From NCBI GenBank assembly GCA_951812745.1, contig OX638327.1, forward strand, positions 372,001 to 436,000: a stretch of 64,000 nt of DNA, in the 5' to 3' direction. The translations under genes and the position numbers were made by a program. Origin of the DNA: an uncultured Nitrospirales bacterium (lineage in GTDB: Bacteria; Nitrospirota; Nitrospiria; Nitrospirales; UBA8639). The notes beneath the pieces are model-generated. The model was not told where the DNA came from. It saw only the letters and a program-made list of their open reading frames with translations, and made no database searches. Positions 18,664 through 26,980 of this stretch are shown here, one piece after another; position 1 is the first letter of the stretch; every line of letters begins with the position of its first letter.

Positions 18664-19536
18664 TCAGAAGGTGTCGAATAGGTAGCCTATCGTCACGCTG
18701 AACACTTTGGACTTGGCCGTATTGCGGCCGTCGATGACCTCGCCGTACGTAATGCCAATGTTCGTTTGGTCGGATACGTTGAGGCTCACTGTCCCGCTGA
18801 GGAACTGGATATCTTCCTCTACCTCGGGGAAACGGGGTGCCGAAAATTCGGGACCGCCGATTTGGAGGCCGGACTGTGCGTCAACCAGCTTGTAGTTGAC
18901 ACTCAATCCGATGTTGTCTAACAGCACGCCGCCCGACAAATTCAGGAAGAGGTCCTCCGGGACGTTCTCGTCGCGGACGCGGTATCCGACCTCGCCGGAT
19001 ACGGCCAACCAATCAGCCAAATATTTGCCGGCCAGGGCCGACACTTCCAGGCCGCTTGCTCCGTCGCCGATGGCATTAATGGCGCCCGTTGTGTAGGATC
19101 CGGCGATGATCGCCCCGGCGCGCAGGGCGACGGTCGGCAGGGAGGGATTCACCAGTTCATCGGCGATGCGCCACGTGACGCCGATATTGGTGTCCGTCAC
19201 GCCCGAGTATTTATCCCTCCCTCACGTTGCTGCCGTCCCGGGCCCTGCCGTGGCGTAGCTCCTGGCAGCACCTACGCGGACGTCGATTGCGACTGCATCA
19301 GACCAGCCGTACATGCCGTTCAGCCATACGGTATGCTGACCGAGGTTTGCGCCATTGCCTGGAGTTGGTCTCTTTGTCGCCCTGAAGTATTCGGTTGCGT
19401 TCTGGGAGACGTAGGAAAAGTTGACGAATCCGGCGCCCGGCGCGGGAAGCCAGGGCGACACCCCGTCGGCGAAGGCGGATGATCCCATGGCCGTCATGAC
19501 TATAACCATGACGGCCATCACTGTTGCTCTGTACAT
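18664..19536 (-). pseudogene. Outer-membrane beta-barrel gene interrupted by an in-frame TGA
   Basis: Two open segments lie in the same frame: 19225-19536 (signal peptide YRATVMAVMVIVMTAMGSSAFA, then GFVNFSYVSQNATEYF) and 18664-19221 (amphipathic barrel strands ending in VFSVTIGYLFDTF, with the terminal Phe typical of BAM substrates). They are separated only by TGA at 19222-19224. The codons around the stop (ATAGPGTAAT, then GRDKYSGVTDTNIGV) read as one continuous loop, so the ancestral protein was ~290 residues. The start at 19536 has GGAGG nine bases upstream. A nonsense mutation or a sequencing error is the simple explanation. The substrate is unknown. Confidence 0.75.
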
Positions 19537-19586
19537 GGTGACGTTCCTCCGTTTGTATACGTCCATGATGCAACCGACCTCCGGTC

Positions 19587-19612
19587 GTCATTCCCGCGAA
19601 GCGGGAATCCAG
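19587..19612. repeat. GTCATTCCCGC-type palindrome
   Basis: ATTCCCGC (19590-19597) and GCGGGAAT (19601-19608) form a perfect eight-base stem with loop GAA, followed by CCAGG. This is a very common dispersed palindrome in many bacterial genomes. It lies just upstream of the broken barrel gene. Confidence 0.7.
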
Positions 19613-19640
19613 GAGGGTCTGAGGCCAGGGGCAGGCGTTG

Positions 19641-20015
19641 TTACATTTTGAAGCGGCGCTTCAAATAATAGTGGACGAGTTCCTGTTCATCCGGCTTCCC
19701 GTCGCACCCGGCGGCACGGCTGCCCGGGCAGAGCACGGCGATGTGCTCGTCGTCCGGGGTGCCCGGCTTGTTCACCGCGTCACGGGCTTCGAGGCTGTTT
19801 TTCAAACTCATGGCGCGCTCCTCGGTCAAATCAGCCGCTTGGAGGGGACAGGACGGGCACACGAGCTTCTGGAAGGTGAGGGCCTTGCCCATGGCGTAGG
19901 CGCTCCTGGCGCTGATCCCCTGGCCGGTCGAAAGGGAACCGGATGCGTAGGCCGATGCCTGCAAGAGGCCACCGGCGATGATCATCAACGTGAGAAAACC
20001 GATCGTTCGTTTCAT
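19641..20015 (-). CDS. Small secreted cysteine-containing protein
   Basis: 124 residues with a signal peptide (KRTIGFLTLMIIAGGLLQASAYA). The mature part has VCPSCPL (CxxC), LCPGSRAAGC and a basic C-terminal YYLKRRFKM. I do not recognise a family. Two cysteine pairs in an exported protein suggest disulfides or metal binding. The ATG at 20015 is chosen because AGGAGGAG precedes it; the longer frame to 20111 has no signal peptide at its start. It lies upstream of the broken barrel gene on the same strand, with a palindrome between. Confidence 0.65.
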   Translation of the reverse strand: MKRTIGFLTLMIIAGGLLQASAYASGSLSTGQGISARSAYAMGKALTFQKLVCPSCPLQAADLTEERAMSLKNSLEARDAVNKPGTPDDEHIAVLCPGSRAAGCDGKPDEQELVHYYLKRRFKM

Positions 20016-20235
20016 CTGGTGACTCCTCCTATGAGAGTAAAAGAGCGTCGTGAGATTCAGAATCAAACGTTCTGGGATAATAGTATATGCACGAAATACT
20101 GACAAGCCCACGTTTCAGTTCAAATTCAAACGGACGAGTGGCAGCTCGTCATCATATTGCTATCTGTCCGTGCATGGTGACACAATTCAGGGAAAGGCGG
20201 GAAGAGTTGCAAGAAAAACCATCGGAGGGAAACGC

Positions 20236-20643
20236 ATGCATCGAAGAATAAGAATGGGCTTTCTCGTCTTGGGATGCTTCTTGGCGATGGTGACGGGATG
20301 TGCCACGCCGTCCGGTCCGCTCGCCGTCCTGCCGATGACGAGTCCGGCCGCGGCTCACCATAACCTGGAAGGGATTCAGCAGTATGATGCCGGGAAGTGG
20401 CAAGCGGCGAAAAGTCGTTTTGAATCTGCGATTCAGGCAGATCCCGATTTGGCGGAAGCCCATTTCAACCTAGCCCTGACGTTTCACAAGCTGGGCAGTC
20501 ACCGCGAAGCCACCATCCATTTCAAAAAAGCGAGTGAATTGGCTCCGGCGAATAAAGAAATCGTGGGATCCCCAGCCTATCGCAACCATCTCGGTCTGTC
20601 CTCGACCCTGGAGAAGCACCTGAGCGGAGGCTACCGGTATTGA
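20236..20643 (+). CDS. TPR lipoprotein
   Basis: 135 residues. A lipoprotein signal (RMGFLVLGCFLAMVTGC) places the likely lipidated cysteine at residue ~21. Two TPR units follow, the second carrying the canonical DPDLAEAHFNLALTFHKLG and HREATIHFKKASELAP. It probably serves as a periplasmic protein-protein scaffold anchored in a membrane. The ATG at 20236 is supported by GGAGGGA; longer frames upstream would bury the lipobox. The methyltransferase gene follows 31 bases later on the same strand. Confidence 0.75.
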   Translation: MHRRIRMGFLVLGCFLAMVTGCATPSGPLAVLPMTSPAAAHHNLEGIQQYDAGKWQAAKSRFESAIQADPDLAEAHFNLALTFHKLGSHREATIHFKKASELAPANKEIVGSPAYRNHLGLSSTLEKHLSGGYRY

Positions 20644-20674
20644 GAATCAGGCGATTTCAGGCCGCGCCTTGATC

Positions 20675-21118
20675 ATGAAGCACACATCCGTCCGGTCCTA
20701 TGTTCTCGTGGGTGTTCAATTCGCCTGTATTGTGGCGATCCTGGTGTCCGGCCCATGGATCGCCCGGCATGGATGGTTCTTCACGTTGGAATTGTTGGGC
20801 ATCCTGTTGATGACGTGGGCGGTACTCAGCATGAAGTTGACGTATGTCAACGTGTTCCCGGAGGTCAGGGCCGGAAGTCACCTGGTGACCACTGGCCCGT
20901 ATCGATGGATCAGGCATCCCATGTACACGGCGTTGCTGTTGATCACGCTGGCGTTGGTGTGCGAGTCGTTTTCATACTGGCGAGGGGTTTGGTGGTTGCT
21001 TTTGAGTGCAGATTTGATGGTGAAGCTCTCCTATGAAGAGAGGTTTTTAGGGGAAGTCTTTAACGATTATGAGGCCTACAGGTTGCGGACGTGGCGACTT
21101 GTCCCCTGGATTTTCTGA
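20675..21118 (+). CDS. Integral-membrane methyltransferase (ICMT/PEMT family)
   Basis: 147 residues with four or five hydrophobic segments and the family hallmark GPYRWIRHPMYTA (~79-91), then a C-terminal Y.ERFLGEVFNDYEAYR segment in which the Glu pair and Tyr complete the cofactor site. Proteins of this family methylate isoprenylcysteines, phospholipids or other lipophilic acceptors using S-adenosylmethionine. The bacterial substrate is not known. A TTG two codons upstream is possible, but the ATG at 20675 is preferred. Confidence 0.8.
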   Translation: MKHTSVRSYVLVGVQFACIVAILVSGPWIARHGWFFTLELLGILLMTWAVLSMKLTYVNVFPEVRAGSHLVTTGPYRWIRHPMYTALLLITLALVCESFSYWRGVWWLLLSADLMVKLSYEERFLGEVFNDYEAYRLRTWRLVPWIF

Positions 21119-21196
21119 AAGCCTCGTTTCCGAACACATGCTTCTACGATTCCTTGTTGGTCGGGATTTCTGTATGAAAGCGAAAAGATCGTCGCG

Positions 21197-21790
21197 ATGA
21201 TTTGTTTTCAAACCAAACCCGACGCGGTGTTTGAGGCTATTTTGAAAGAAGCCTTCATCAGCGAAGCATCAGAAATCCAGTTGCTGTCGGACGACGGGGC
21301 CATCGATTCCTGGGAAGGGCTCTATCCGGAAACCTCACAACGGCTCTGTCCTTATGAGGCGGTGCGCGTGCTGGTCCAACTGTCGGTCGCGGTGAATGAT
21401 TCACAAATCTTTCGTTTAACCGATCTGCACTGGCTTGTGCTGTACGAAACGTTGAAGAATTTTTGTGCGACTCACAACGATCTGCTCGATGATTTCGACC
21501 AGCGGACCAGGCCCGTTGGAGATTACAACCTTGGGGAAGTGGATGGAGAGGCGTTGGTCAACATTTATTTTTGGGATACGGACTTTCTCTTGTGCAATAG
21601 AGAAGGGACGTGGGGCGACCGGCAAGCAAACGACCCCCTTCAGCGTGATGGTATGGAGGAGGACCCGGGAGAGCAGGTTGCGGCCATCCCGGCCCTGGAA
21701 CCCGTCAGTGAGCCCGGGTGGCTTGTGAAGGAACCTCAAGAATACTTCCGGGCAGGTTCCGTACGGTATCCGGATTATGGCGATAGGTAA
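21197..21790 (+). CDS. Hypothetical protein
   Basis: 197 residues, no signal peptide or membrane segment, acidic overall. The middle (DLHWLVLYETLKNFCATHNDLL) looks helical and the tail is rich in Pro, Glu and Asp (~150-197). I recognise no family. Third-position composition is like that of its neighbours, which supports real coding. The ribosome site is weak. The stop is ten bases from the convergent DUF1015 stop. Confidence 0.55.
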   Translation: MICFQTKPDAVFEAILKEAFISEASEIQLLSDDGAIDSWEGLYPETSQRLCPYEAVRVLVQLSVAVNDSQIFRLTDLHWLVLYETLKNFCATHNDLLDDFDQRTRPVGDYNLGEVDGEALVNIYFWDTDFLLCNREGTWGDRQANDPLQRDGMEEDPGEQVAAIPALEPVSEPGWLVKEPQEYFRAGSVRYPDYGDR

Positions 21791-21800
21791 GGCGGGCTAA

Positions 21801-23045
21801 TCACTCGTCCCGCAGGAGATGCACGAATAAGCCGTCTCGGAGCTTGGGTTCGAACCACGTGCTCTTGGGCGGCATCAGGCCTTGGGCATCGGAAACTGCC
21901 ATGAGTTCGTCGACGGTCGTGGGGTACAACCAGAACGCGACGGCCCACTCTCCTGCATCCACCTTCGAGGCCAGGACTTTAGGCGGGTGGATGCCCCCGA
22001 CGAAATCGATCCTCGGATCGGACCGCTGATCCGTGATTCCCAGCCGTGGAATTAACACTCGGTCAGTCAACACCGAAACAGCCAAGGCGTTCACCGGATT
22101 CTGCTCCATTCCTGACCGTTGTTCTGGCGTCAATTTGGGAAACGCACGATGCCAACGGCCTCCCAGGTACATGTCAAACCCGGCTTCCGGAGCCTGTCCC
22201 GGTTGGGTGGTGGGTTGTAATTCATAGTCCAAGGCCAGAGCCTCGAGAAATCTCCGTGGGATGTATCCATTCAGATCGCGTACGACGCGGTTATAGGGCA
22301 GGATTTGCAATTCGTCGTGTGGAAAGATGACACACAAGAATCCCTCTTGGTGCGACCGTGACGCACTTTGGGCTTGTGAAGCTCGTACCCGGCTGGCGGC
22401 GGCAGAGCGGTGGTGTCCGTCGGCAATGTACAACGCGTCAACGTTCTTGAAATCTTTGACCATTTTTTCGATGGCCACGTGGTCGCGCAGGCTCCAGACG
22501 GTGTGCTCCACGCCGTCCTCGGCGGTGAATTGAGAATCCGGCGCTGTGGTCGTGATGCCCGTGAGCCAATTTTCGAATTGGACCGTCCGGCGGAAACACA
22601 AAAGGACAGGCCCGGATTGCGATTCGTGCGTTTCGATCACTCGCACGCGGTCGTTTTCCTTGACCGGCTTGGTCAGTTCGTGTTTCTTGATGATTCCACG
22701 GTCGTATTCGTCGATCGAGGCGAGTGCGACGAGACCGGTCTGTTCATGGTTCTCCCACCGTTGGCGGTACACCCCGAACATGGGGTGGGGTTCCCGGGCC
22801 AGGATGCCGTCTTCGAGAAATTGCCGAAGGTTGGCGGCTCCTCTTTCGTAGACTGCCGTGGAATAAGGATCAATGCCGTCAGCCAATTCCAATTCGGCTC
22901 GCCCAATCCGGAGAAAACAGTAAGGATTGTCGCCGGCAATGTTCCGTGCCTCGTCCAGGGAGACGACGTCATAGGGAGGTGCAGCCACTCGGGCGGCGTA
23001 TTCGGGTTTGGGCCTGACGGCACGAAAAGGCATGATAGTTGCCAC
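21801..23045 (-). CDS. DUF1015 family protein
   Basis: 414 residues covering a full-length DUF1015 protein. The start IMPFRAVRPKP with APPYDVVS, the NPYCFLRI segment, the central VLLCFRR, the YIADGHHRSAAA motif and the late PKSTWFEPKLRDGLFVH region are characteristic. Family members are soluble and of unknown biochemical function; the conserved DGHHR suggests a catalytic or metal-binding site. The GTG at 23045 has AAAGGAG six bases upstream, so it is the likely start. Confidence 0.85.
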   Translation of the reverse strand: MATIMPFRAVRPKPEYAARVAAPPYDVVSLDEARNIAGDNPYCFLRIGRAELELADGIDPYSTAVYERGAANLRQFLEDGILAREPHPMFGVYRQRWENHEQTGLVALASIDEYDRGIIKKHELTKPVKENDRVRVIETHESQSGPVLLCFRRTVQFENWLTGITTTAPDSQFTAEDGVEHTVWSLRDHVAIEKMVKDFKNVDALYIADGHHRSAAASRVRASQAQSASRSHQEGFLCVIFPHDELQILPYNRVVRDLNGYIPRRFLEALALDYELQPTTQPGQAPEAGFDMYLGGRWHRAFPKLTPEQRSGMEQNPVNALAVSVLTDRVLIPRLGITDQRSDPRIDFVGGIHPPKVLASKVDAGEWAVAFWLYPTTVDELMAVSDAQGLMPPKSTWFEPKLRDGLFVHLLRDE

Positions 23046-23080
23046 GGGTTCTCCTTTCTGCGTTGATACAAAGACGGGCC

Positions 23081-23112
23081 GTAGGTCTGATTTGCGTAGC
23101 GTAACCCGACAA
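23081..23112. repeat. Degenerate GTAGGTCGG palindrome
   Basis: GTAGGTCTGATTTGCG followed by GTAGCGTAACCCGACAA is a decayed copy of the repeat seen intact at 35642, 46633, 46696, 48206, 48307 and 60580. Confidence 0.6.
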
Positions 23113-23126
23113 TCCCATCTGCGAGG

Positions 23127-23936
23127 CTACTTCATAAATGCAAAATCAACCGGGAGTCGACCATTTGGCGTAATGGTTACGCGCTGTTCTTTCATGCCGA
23201 GGACGGGGTGCCATGCCACCAGGTTGTAGTCGCCTGGCGGGACTTGGCCGATCTCGAAATTCCCGGACTGATCCGAAATGGCGTAATAGGGGTTCTTGAC
23301 CACGTACAGCCAATTTTCCATAAAGTCGTGACGGTCACAGGTCAGGCCCACGGCAACGGCGCGACGCAGTTTTTTGGCGGGAAAGATTTTTTCCGTCTGC
23401 CCCTGGGCTCGGAGACTCTGCGTGTGCAGCGTTCTCATGATTTTGGCTTTGCGGCCCTTTAACGCATACGTATGAAGCGTGTGTTTGATGGCATCGTGAT
23501 TGACGAACTGGACGGCCTCATCCGCCATGATCACGCCGGTGAATGGGCCGAAGCTGCATTTTTCGAGTCGAACGCCAAGGTTCAACGCGTTTCCGCCGGC
23601 ATACTGAAATTCTCCGCGACCCTGTCCGGTGGCCGTGTCGTCATGCGAAGAAAAAGGCTTGCCGCTTTCCACGTCTTCTAGTGCGATGACCACGCCTTTC
23701 ACCATACCGTCGTGTGCTTCGAGTTTGGTCAGCACGCGCTCTGCTCCACAAATCTCAGGCCCGTTCCTGACTTCAAAACGTCTTGGGGCATGGGAGAGGG
23801 TGCCCGTGAAGGCCACCTTCCCCGTGATGGTCGCCCCGTTTTCGACCTCAACCACGTCGTAGGCAAATCCCACACTAGCGAATACTGACAATACAACAAG
23901 AGAGAGCCAGCTGATTTTACGGATGCGGGGCCACAT
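23127..23936 (-). CDS. Periplasmic cupredoxin-like protein with carboxypeptidase-regulatory-like domain
   Basis: 269 residues with a signal peptide (ISWLSLVVLSVFASVGFA). An N-terminal beta domain has GATITGKVAFTGT. A cupredoxin-like core follows, with VQFVNHDAIKHTLHTY and GLTCDRHDFMENW supplying His, Cys, His and Met in the order used by blue copper sites. A C-terminal regulatory-like beta domain reads GNFEIGQVPPGDYNLVAWHP. Copper binding is inferred from residue pattern only. The ATG at 23936 has AAAAGGAG upstream. It is followed upstream on the same strand by a Met/His-rich barrel and a small His-rich membrane protein, suggesting an envelope metal module. Confidence 0.7.
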   Translation of the reverse strand: MWPRIRKISWLSLVVLSVFASVGFAYDVVEVENGATITGKVAFTGTLSHAPRRFEVRNGPEICGAERVLTKLEAHDGMVKGVVIALEDVESGKPFSSHDDTATGQGRGEFQYAGGNALNLGVRLEKCSFGPFTGVIMADEAVQFVNHDAIKHTLHTYALKGRKAKIMRTLHTQSLRAQGQTEKIFPAKKLRRAVAVGLTCDRHDFMENWLYVVKNPYYAISDQSGNFEIGQVPPGDYNLVAWHPVLGMKEQRVTITPNGRLPVDFAFMK

Positions 23937-23994
23937 GTGGTATCTCCTTTTCAAGTATATTGTACTCATCTTTCTCATCGGCAAGTGGCTGGAA

Positions 23995-25164
23995 TCAATA
24001 GACCGCCTGCCATCCGAACGTCACGACCGAATCGGTCTCAAGCTGCCCGTCCAGGTACTGGTAGAGCGGGAATCCGCCTTCCACGGCCAGCCGGTTTTCC
24101 AGACCCATAAAATCAGGGAACAGGACATTGAGGCCGAACAGGACATCCAGGCGTTGGCCGCCCAACAGGTCGGGAAATGCCGTTTGAACGATCCTCATTT
24201 GATTCATCGGGTGATTCGTACGAATTTTCGGGTCCATCCCATCATAGGCTTCCCAATGGTTCCAACTCAGCCGGACCGAACTGCTCAGCGTATCGGGGAT
24301 CACTTCATAGGCACCATGGACGTTGATGGTATAGGCGTCACCTTTGGAGAAGTCATTGGAATTGTTGCCTGCCCGCAAGGTGCCGATGGCTTGAATCCCC
24401 CAGGTGGCGCGACCCATCTCCCCTCCGTACGTGATCCCGGGGTAAAAATCGAAGGTTCCTGAACCAAGATGCATGGGATAGGGCAATCGGATGTTTCCCA
24501 TTGGTGTCTGGTCCGTTGGCTCAATACTTCCCGTCGGTACACTCATCGACAGGTTGAAGTGAAACCGATGGGCCCCGAGGCTCGGGGCTTCGACCGCCCA
24601 GAGCCGCCAAAGCGATCCGAACCGGATATCGCCGAACCCTTCGGAACGGGTCGTAAATTTGCCTCCCATACGCGTCACGTGATCCATGCTGTTGTTCAGG
24701 TACGGCACCATGAGCGTCAGGGTCACGGTGTCGTTCCATCCATACATGAACCCGAACATGTGCATCCACATGCTCATGGATTCGGGCGCCACCAGATATC
24801 CGCCTGGAACGGGTCGCCCCATCATTGTCACTTCATCAGTGGTCAGTCTGTCGGTTCCGTATCGGTTTCCTTCCATGAACATGTGCATCAAGCGATAGGA
24901 GAACATCACTTCCCCCGCTTCATGCGTGTGATCACCCATCATGCCGATCGGCGCATGGGCATTCGGCTTGTCGTCGGTATAAAAGTTCCCTGTGGTCAGT
25001 TTTTCTCCTTTGTTCGCCAACCCCTCGGCCAGTGATTCCTCGACGTCATCGAGCAGGCCGTCCAATAAAGCCGCGTGGACCCCTTGAGTGCCGGCCCACG
25101 CGGTGCAGCATAAAAAAAGCAAACATATGATTCCCGGTTTCACCGGGTCCAGCACTCCGTCCAT
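23995..25164 (-). CDS. Met/His-rich outer-membrane beta-barrel (transporter-type)
   Basis: 389 residues: signal peptide (GIICLLFLCCTAWAGTQGVHA), then a barrel of alternating hydrophobic strands. The region ~70-160 is dense in Met and His (APIGMMGDHTHEAGEVMFSYR, LMHMFMEGN, SMSMWMHMFGFMYGW), a composition typical of copper-handling proteins and of the Phenol_MetA_deg-like barrels found beside copper genes. It probably moves or binds metal or a small solute at the outer membrane; that is inference. The ATG at 25164 with AGAGG upstream is preferred over a TTG two codons earlier. Confidence 0.7.
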   Translation of the reverse strand: MDGVLDPVKPGIICLLFLCCTAWAGTQGVHAALLDGLLDDVEESLAEGLANKGEKLTTGNFYTDDKPNAHAPIGMMGDHTHEAGEVMFSYRLMHMFMEGNRYGTDRLTTDEVTMMGRPVPGGYLVAPESMSMWMHMFGFMYGWNDTVTLTLMVPYLNNSMDHVTRMGGKFTTRSEGFGDIRFGSLWRLWAVEAPSLGAHRFHFNLSMSVPTGSIEPTDQTPMGNIRLPYPMHLGSGTFDFYPGITYGGEMGRATWGIQAIGTLRAGNNSNDFSKGDAYTINVHGAYEVIPDTLSSSVRLSWNHWEAYDGMDPKIRTNHPMNQMRIVQTAFPDLLGGQRLDVLFGLNVLFPDFMGLENRLAVEGGFPLYQYLDGQLETDSVVTFGWQAVY

Positions 25165-25325
25165 TTGCAAACCTCTTCTCGCAAAACATGAATGAAACTG
25201 ATGGTGTCAATCCCTCAGAGCGAGTCATCAAGTCCTCCGTTAGAAATGGTAGCGAACGGCATTTCCGTTGAAGGTTCATCCTTCGACGGAAAAACGTTGC
25301 AATGAATTAAAGGGAAGACTTGAGA

Positions 25326-25625
25326 CTAGAAACGGGGAGGACCGCGAGAAAAGCGAAGCGTTGGAACGGTCAGTGTGACAGGATGAACGTTGGAAACTTC
25401 TAAGACGTGTAAAACGGTCAGCGGGGCGTCAAACACGGGCTCGGCAACGCTGACCACCTGGCCCGCCGCGCACATGAGTGAACAGAGGATAGTCGAATGG
25501 GTGGCCGCATTATGGTGAACGTGGTGCAGGGAATGGGCGGCAGCCTGACTGGAAACCACCCCGCTCATGATCAGGAAACAGGCTAGAACTCCGAGAATCA
25601 GCCATGTGCGGGATGGACGAGTCAT
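25326..25625 (-). CDS. Small His-rich DUF2946-like membrane or secreted protein
   Basis: 99 residues. One hydrophobic segment (WLILGVLACFLIMSGVVSSQAAA) is followed by HSLHHVHHNAATHS and CSLMCAAGQVV, a His- and Cys-rich segment like those of small copper-associated proteins (DUF2946-like). The C-terminus is basic and proline-containing. The ATG at 25625 is chosen because the longer frame to 25694 delays the hydrophobic segment. A 160-base gap with a stem-loop (25263-25291) separates it from the barrel gene downstream. Confidence 0.55.
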   Translation of the reverse strand: MTRPSRTWLILGVLACFLIMSGVVSSQAAAHSLHHVHHNAATHSTILCSLMCAAGQVVSVAEPVFDAPLTVLHVLEVSNVHPVTLTVPTLRFSRGPPRF

Positions 25626-25761
25626 GACGGCAGTCACCTTGGTTTCAGCATAGGCAAGATCCGGCCAAGTGTCAAGAGAGTCGTAGGTCTTCAAGCCGTC
25701 CCTTATTTGTTGTATTCTCTAGAATCAAAGGGAGGATTTTAGGGGGTCATTGCACGTCGCC

Positions 25762-26331
25762 ATGGGCATTTCGATCTCTGAAAGTACGAACGTTTTTCAT
25801 GTGCCTTTTTCGTCACCCAATAATGACGGCACCCCCGAAGCAGGTTTTGTCGATGTCAAAGCGCACCCCGAGTGGATTCCGGTGCTTCCTTCCTGTATCG
25901 GGTGGCCTGAAACCCAATCCCTCTTGAAGCTGATCAATGCCCCGGAATCACCATTGATGAGCCTTGCTGCTGCCCAGCATTTCGTCGCCGGCAGTCCAGC
26001 CAACCGTCAACTGGCGTCCTTTGTCGTGCTGTGTTTTGCTGACCCATCTGATCGCGACAAATCAGCCATCAGGAATATGGCCGATTTTTTGCGGGCCAGA
26101 ATAGACGAACTGATGCACGTGGCAAGTGACAGGCTAGAGCAGCGGCTGGACGTAGAAATCCGGTTGGAACTGCAACCAACCCGTTTTCATCTTCATGGCG
26201 TAGATGGATGGAGCCTAGCGGTGATGACGTCTGTCTGCGCAGACGAGACTCACGAGGCGCGAAAAATTTGGGGGATTGTCTTGCGGGTGCTGGAAACAGC
26301 CTTGCAGGCCTACTATGAGGAGGGTGAATAG
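25762..26331 (+). CDS. Hypothetical protein
   Basis: About 189 residues, soluble, no signal peptide. Pieces such as FVDVKAHPEWIPVLPSCIGWPETQSLL and a long helical stretch (NMADFLRARIDELMHVASDRLEQRL) are visible, but I recognise no family. The start is uncertain: a TTG at 25750 lies only three bases after AGGGGG, while the ATG at 25762 lies 15 bases after it. It is convergent with the RNA-binding protein gene. Confidence 0.5.
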   Translation: MGISISESTNVFHVPFSSPNNDGTPEAGFVDVKAHPEWIPVLPSCIGWPETQSLLKLINAPESPLMSLAAAQHFVAGSPANRQLASFVVLCFADPSDRDKSAIRNMADFLRARIDELMHVASDRLEQRLDVEIRLELQPTRFHLHGVDGWSLAVMTSVCADETHEARKIWGIVLRVLETALQAYYEEGE

Positions 26332-26372
26332 GGGAGAAGGCTCAAGCCTTGTCCCCTATCTCCCTGATAGCG

Positions 26373-26690
26373 TTAGCGATCGTGTCGTCCGCCACGGCCA
26401 CCACCAAAACCACCGCCGCCACCGCGTCCTCCTGGCCTGGATTCTTGCGGCCTGGCTTGATTCACGGTTAACGTACGGCCGTCCAATTGGGTGCCGTTCA
26501 ACGCTGTAATGGCTGCCTTGCCTTCCTCTTCCGAGGGCATTTCGACAAAACCAAAACCCCGGGATCGTCCCGTGTATTTGTCGGTGATGATTTTTGCCGA
26601 ATCCACGTTGCCATGTTGGACAAACAGATCCGTTAATTCCGTTTCGGTTGTCGGATATGGCAATCCGCCCACATAAATTTTAAACGGCAT
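26373..26690 (-). CDS. RRM RNA-binding protein with Gly/Arg-rich tail
   Basis: 105 residues. A single RRM (1-~80) shows RNP2 IYVGGLPY (5-12) and RNP1 RGFGFVEM (~44-51), followed by a Gly/Arg-rich tail ending in GGRHDR. It is like the cyanobacterial Rbp and other bacterial glycine-rich RNA-binding proteins, which respond to cold and bind single-stranded RNA. AAAGGAG precedes the ATG. A candidate promoter lies ~180 bases upstream, leaving a long untranslated leader, as is common for cold-regulated mRNAs. The cold role is inference. Confidence 0.9.
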   Translation of the reverse strand: MPFKIYVGGLPYPTTETELTDLFVQHGNVDSAKIITDKYTGRSRGFGFVEMPSEEEGKAAITALNGTQLDGRTLTVNQARPQESRPGGRGGGGGFGGGRGGRHDR

Positions 26691-26868
26691 AGAACAACTC
26701 CTTTGAAAGTATTGGGGATTTACACTCGAAAAACAGGAAAGGAGGGCCGAAGACGCGACTGAAGAAAGGCGGCTTGGTCAGCTTTCGATCAGATTTCCGA
26801 TTGCAACCTCGATTAATAAATGGCCACGTTTTTGCAATGCAACGCAGACCACTATCTGTAGAAAAAAC

Positions 26869-26897
26869 ACGATAGCACATTTTTTCCAAGAAGACAA
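26869..26897 (-). promoter_or_regulatory. Candidate promoter of the RRM gene
   Basis: On the minus strand TTGTCT (26897-26892) and TATCGT (26874-26869) are separated by 17 bases. Transcription would begin near 26862, giving a leader of about 170 bases before the ATG at 26690. Both hexamers are imperfect, so confidence is moderate. Confidence 0.4.
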
Positions 26898-26980
26898 TAG
26901 AGCCACAAGAAGGCTTCTTGTCCGAAAAGGCTTCCGATCCGGATTGATCCGTCGAACGTGATGTGTAACCGGCGCTGCCT

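Noticed and set aside
19222-19224. Selenocysteine codon in the barrel gene
   Set aside because: No selenocysteine-type hairpin is evident after the TGA, the position is in a barrel loop and the family has no redox chemistry.
21845-21860. tRNA T-arm-like GGTTCGAACC
   Set aside because: It lies inside the DUF1015 coding sequence and no acceptor, D or anticodon arms surround it.
25263-25291. Terminator between the His-rich small protein gene and the barrel gene
   Set aside because: A good stem (TTCCGT, GAAGG and their complements) is present, but no T-run follows on the minus strand, so it was not called as a terminator.
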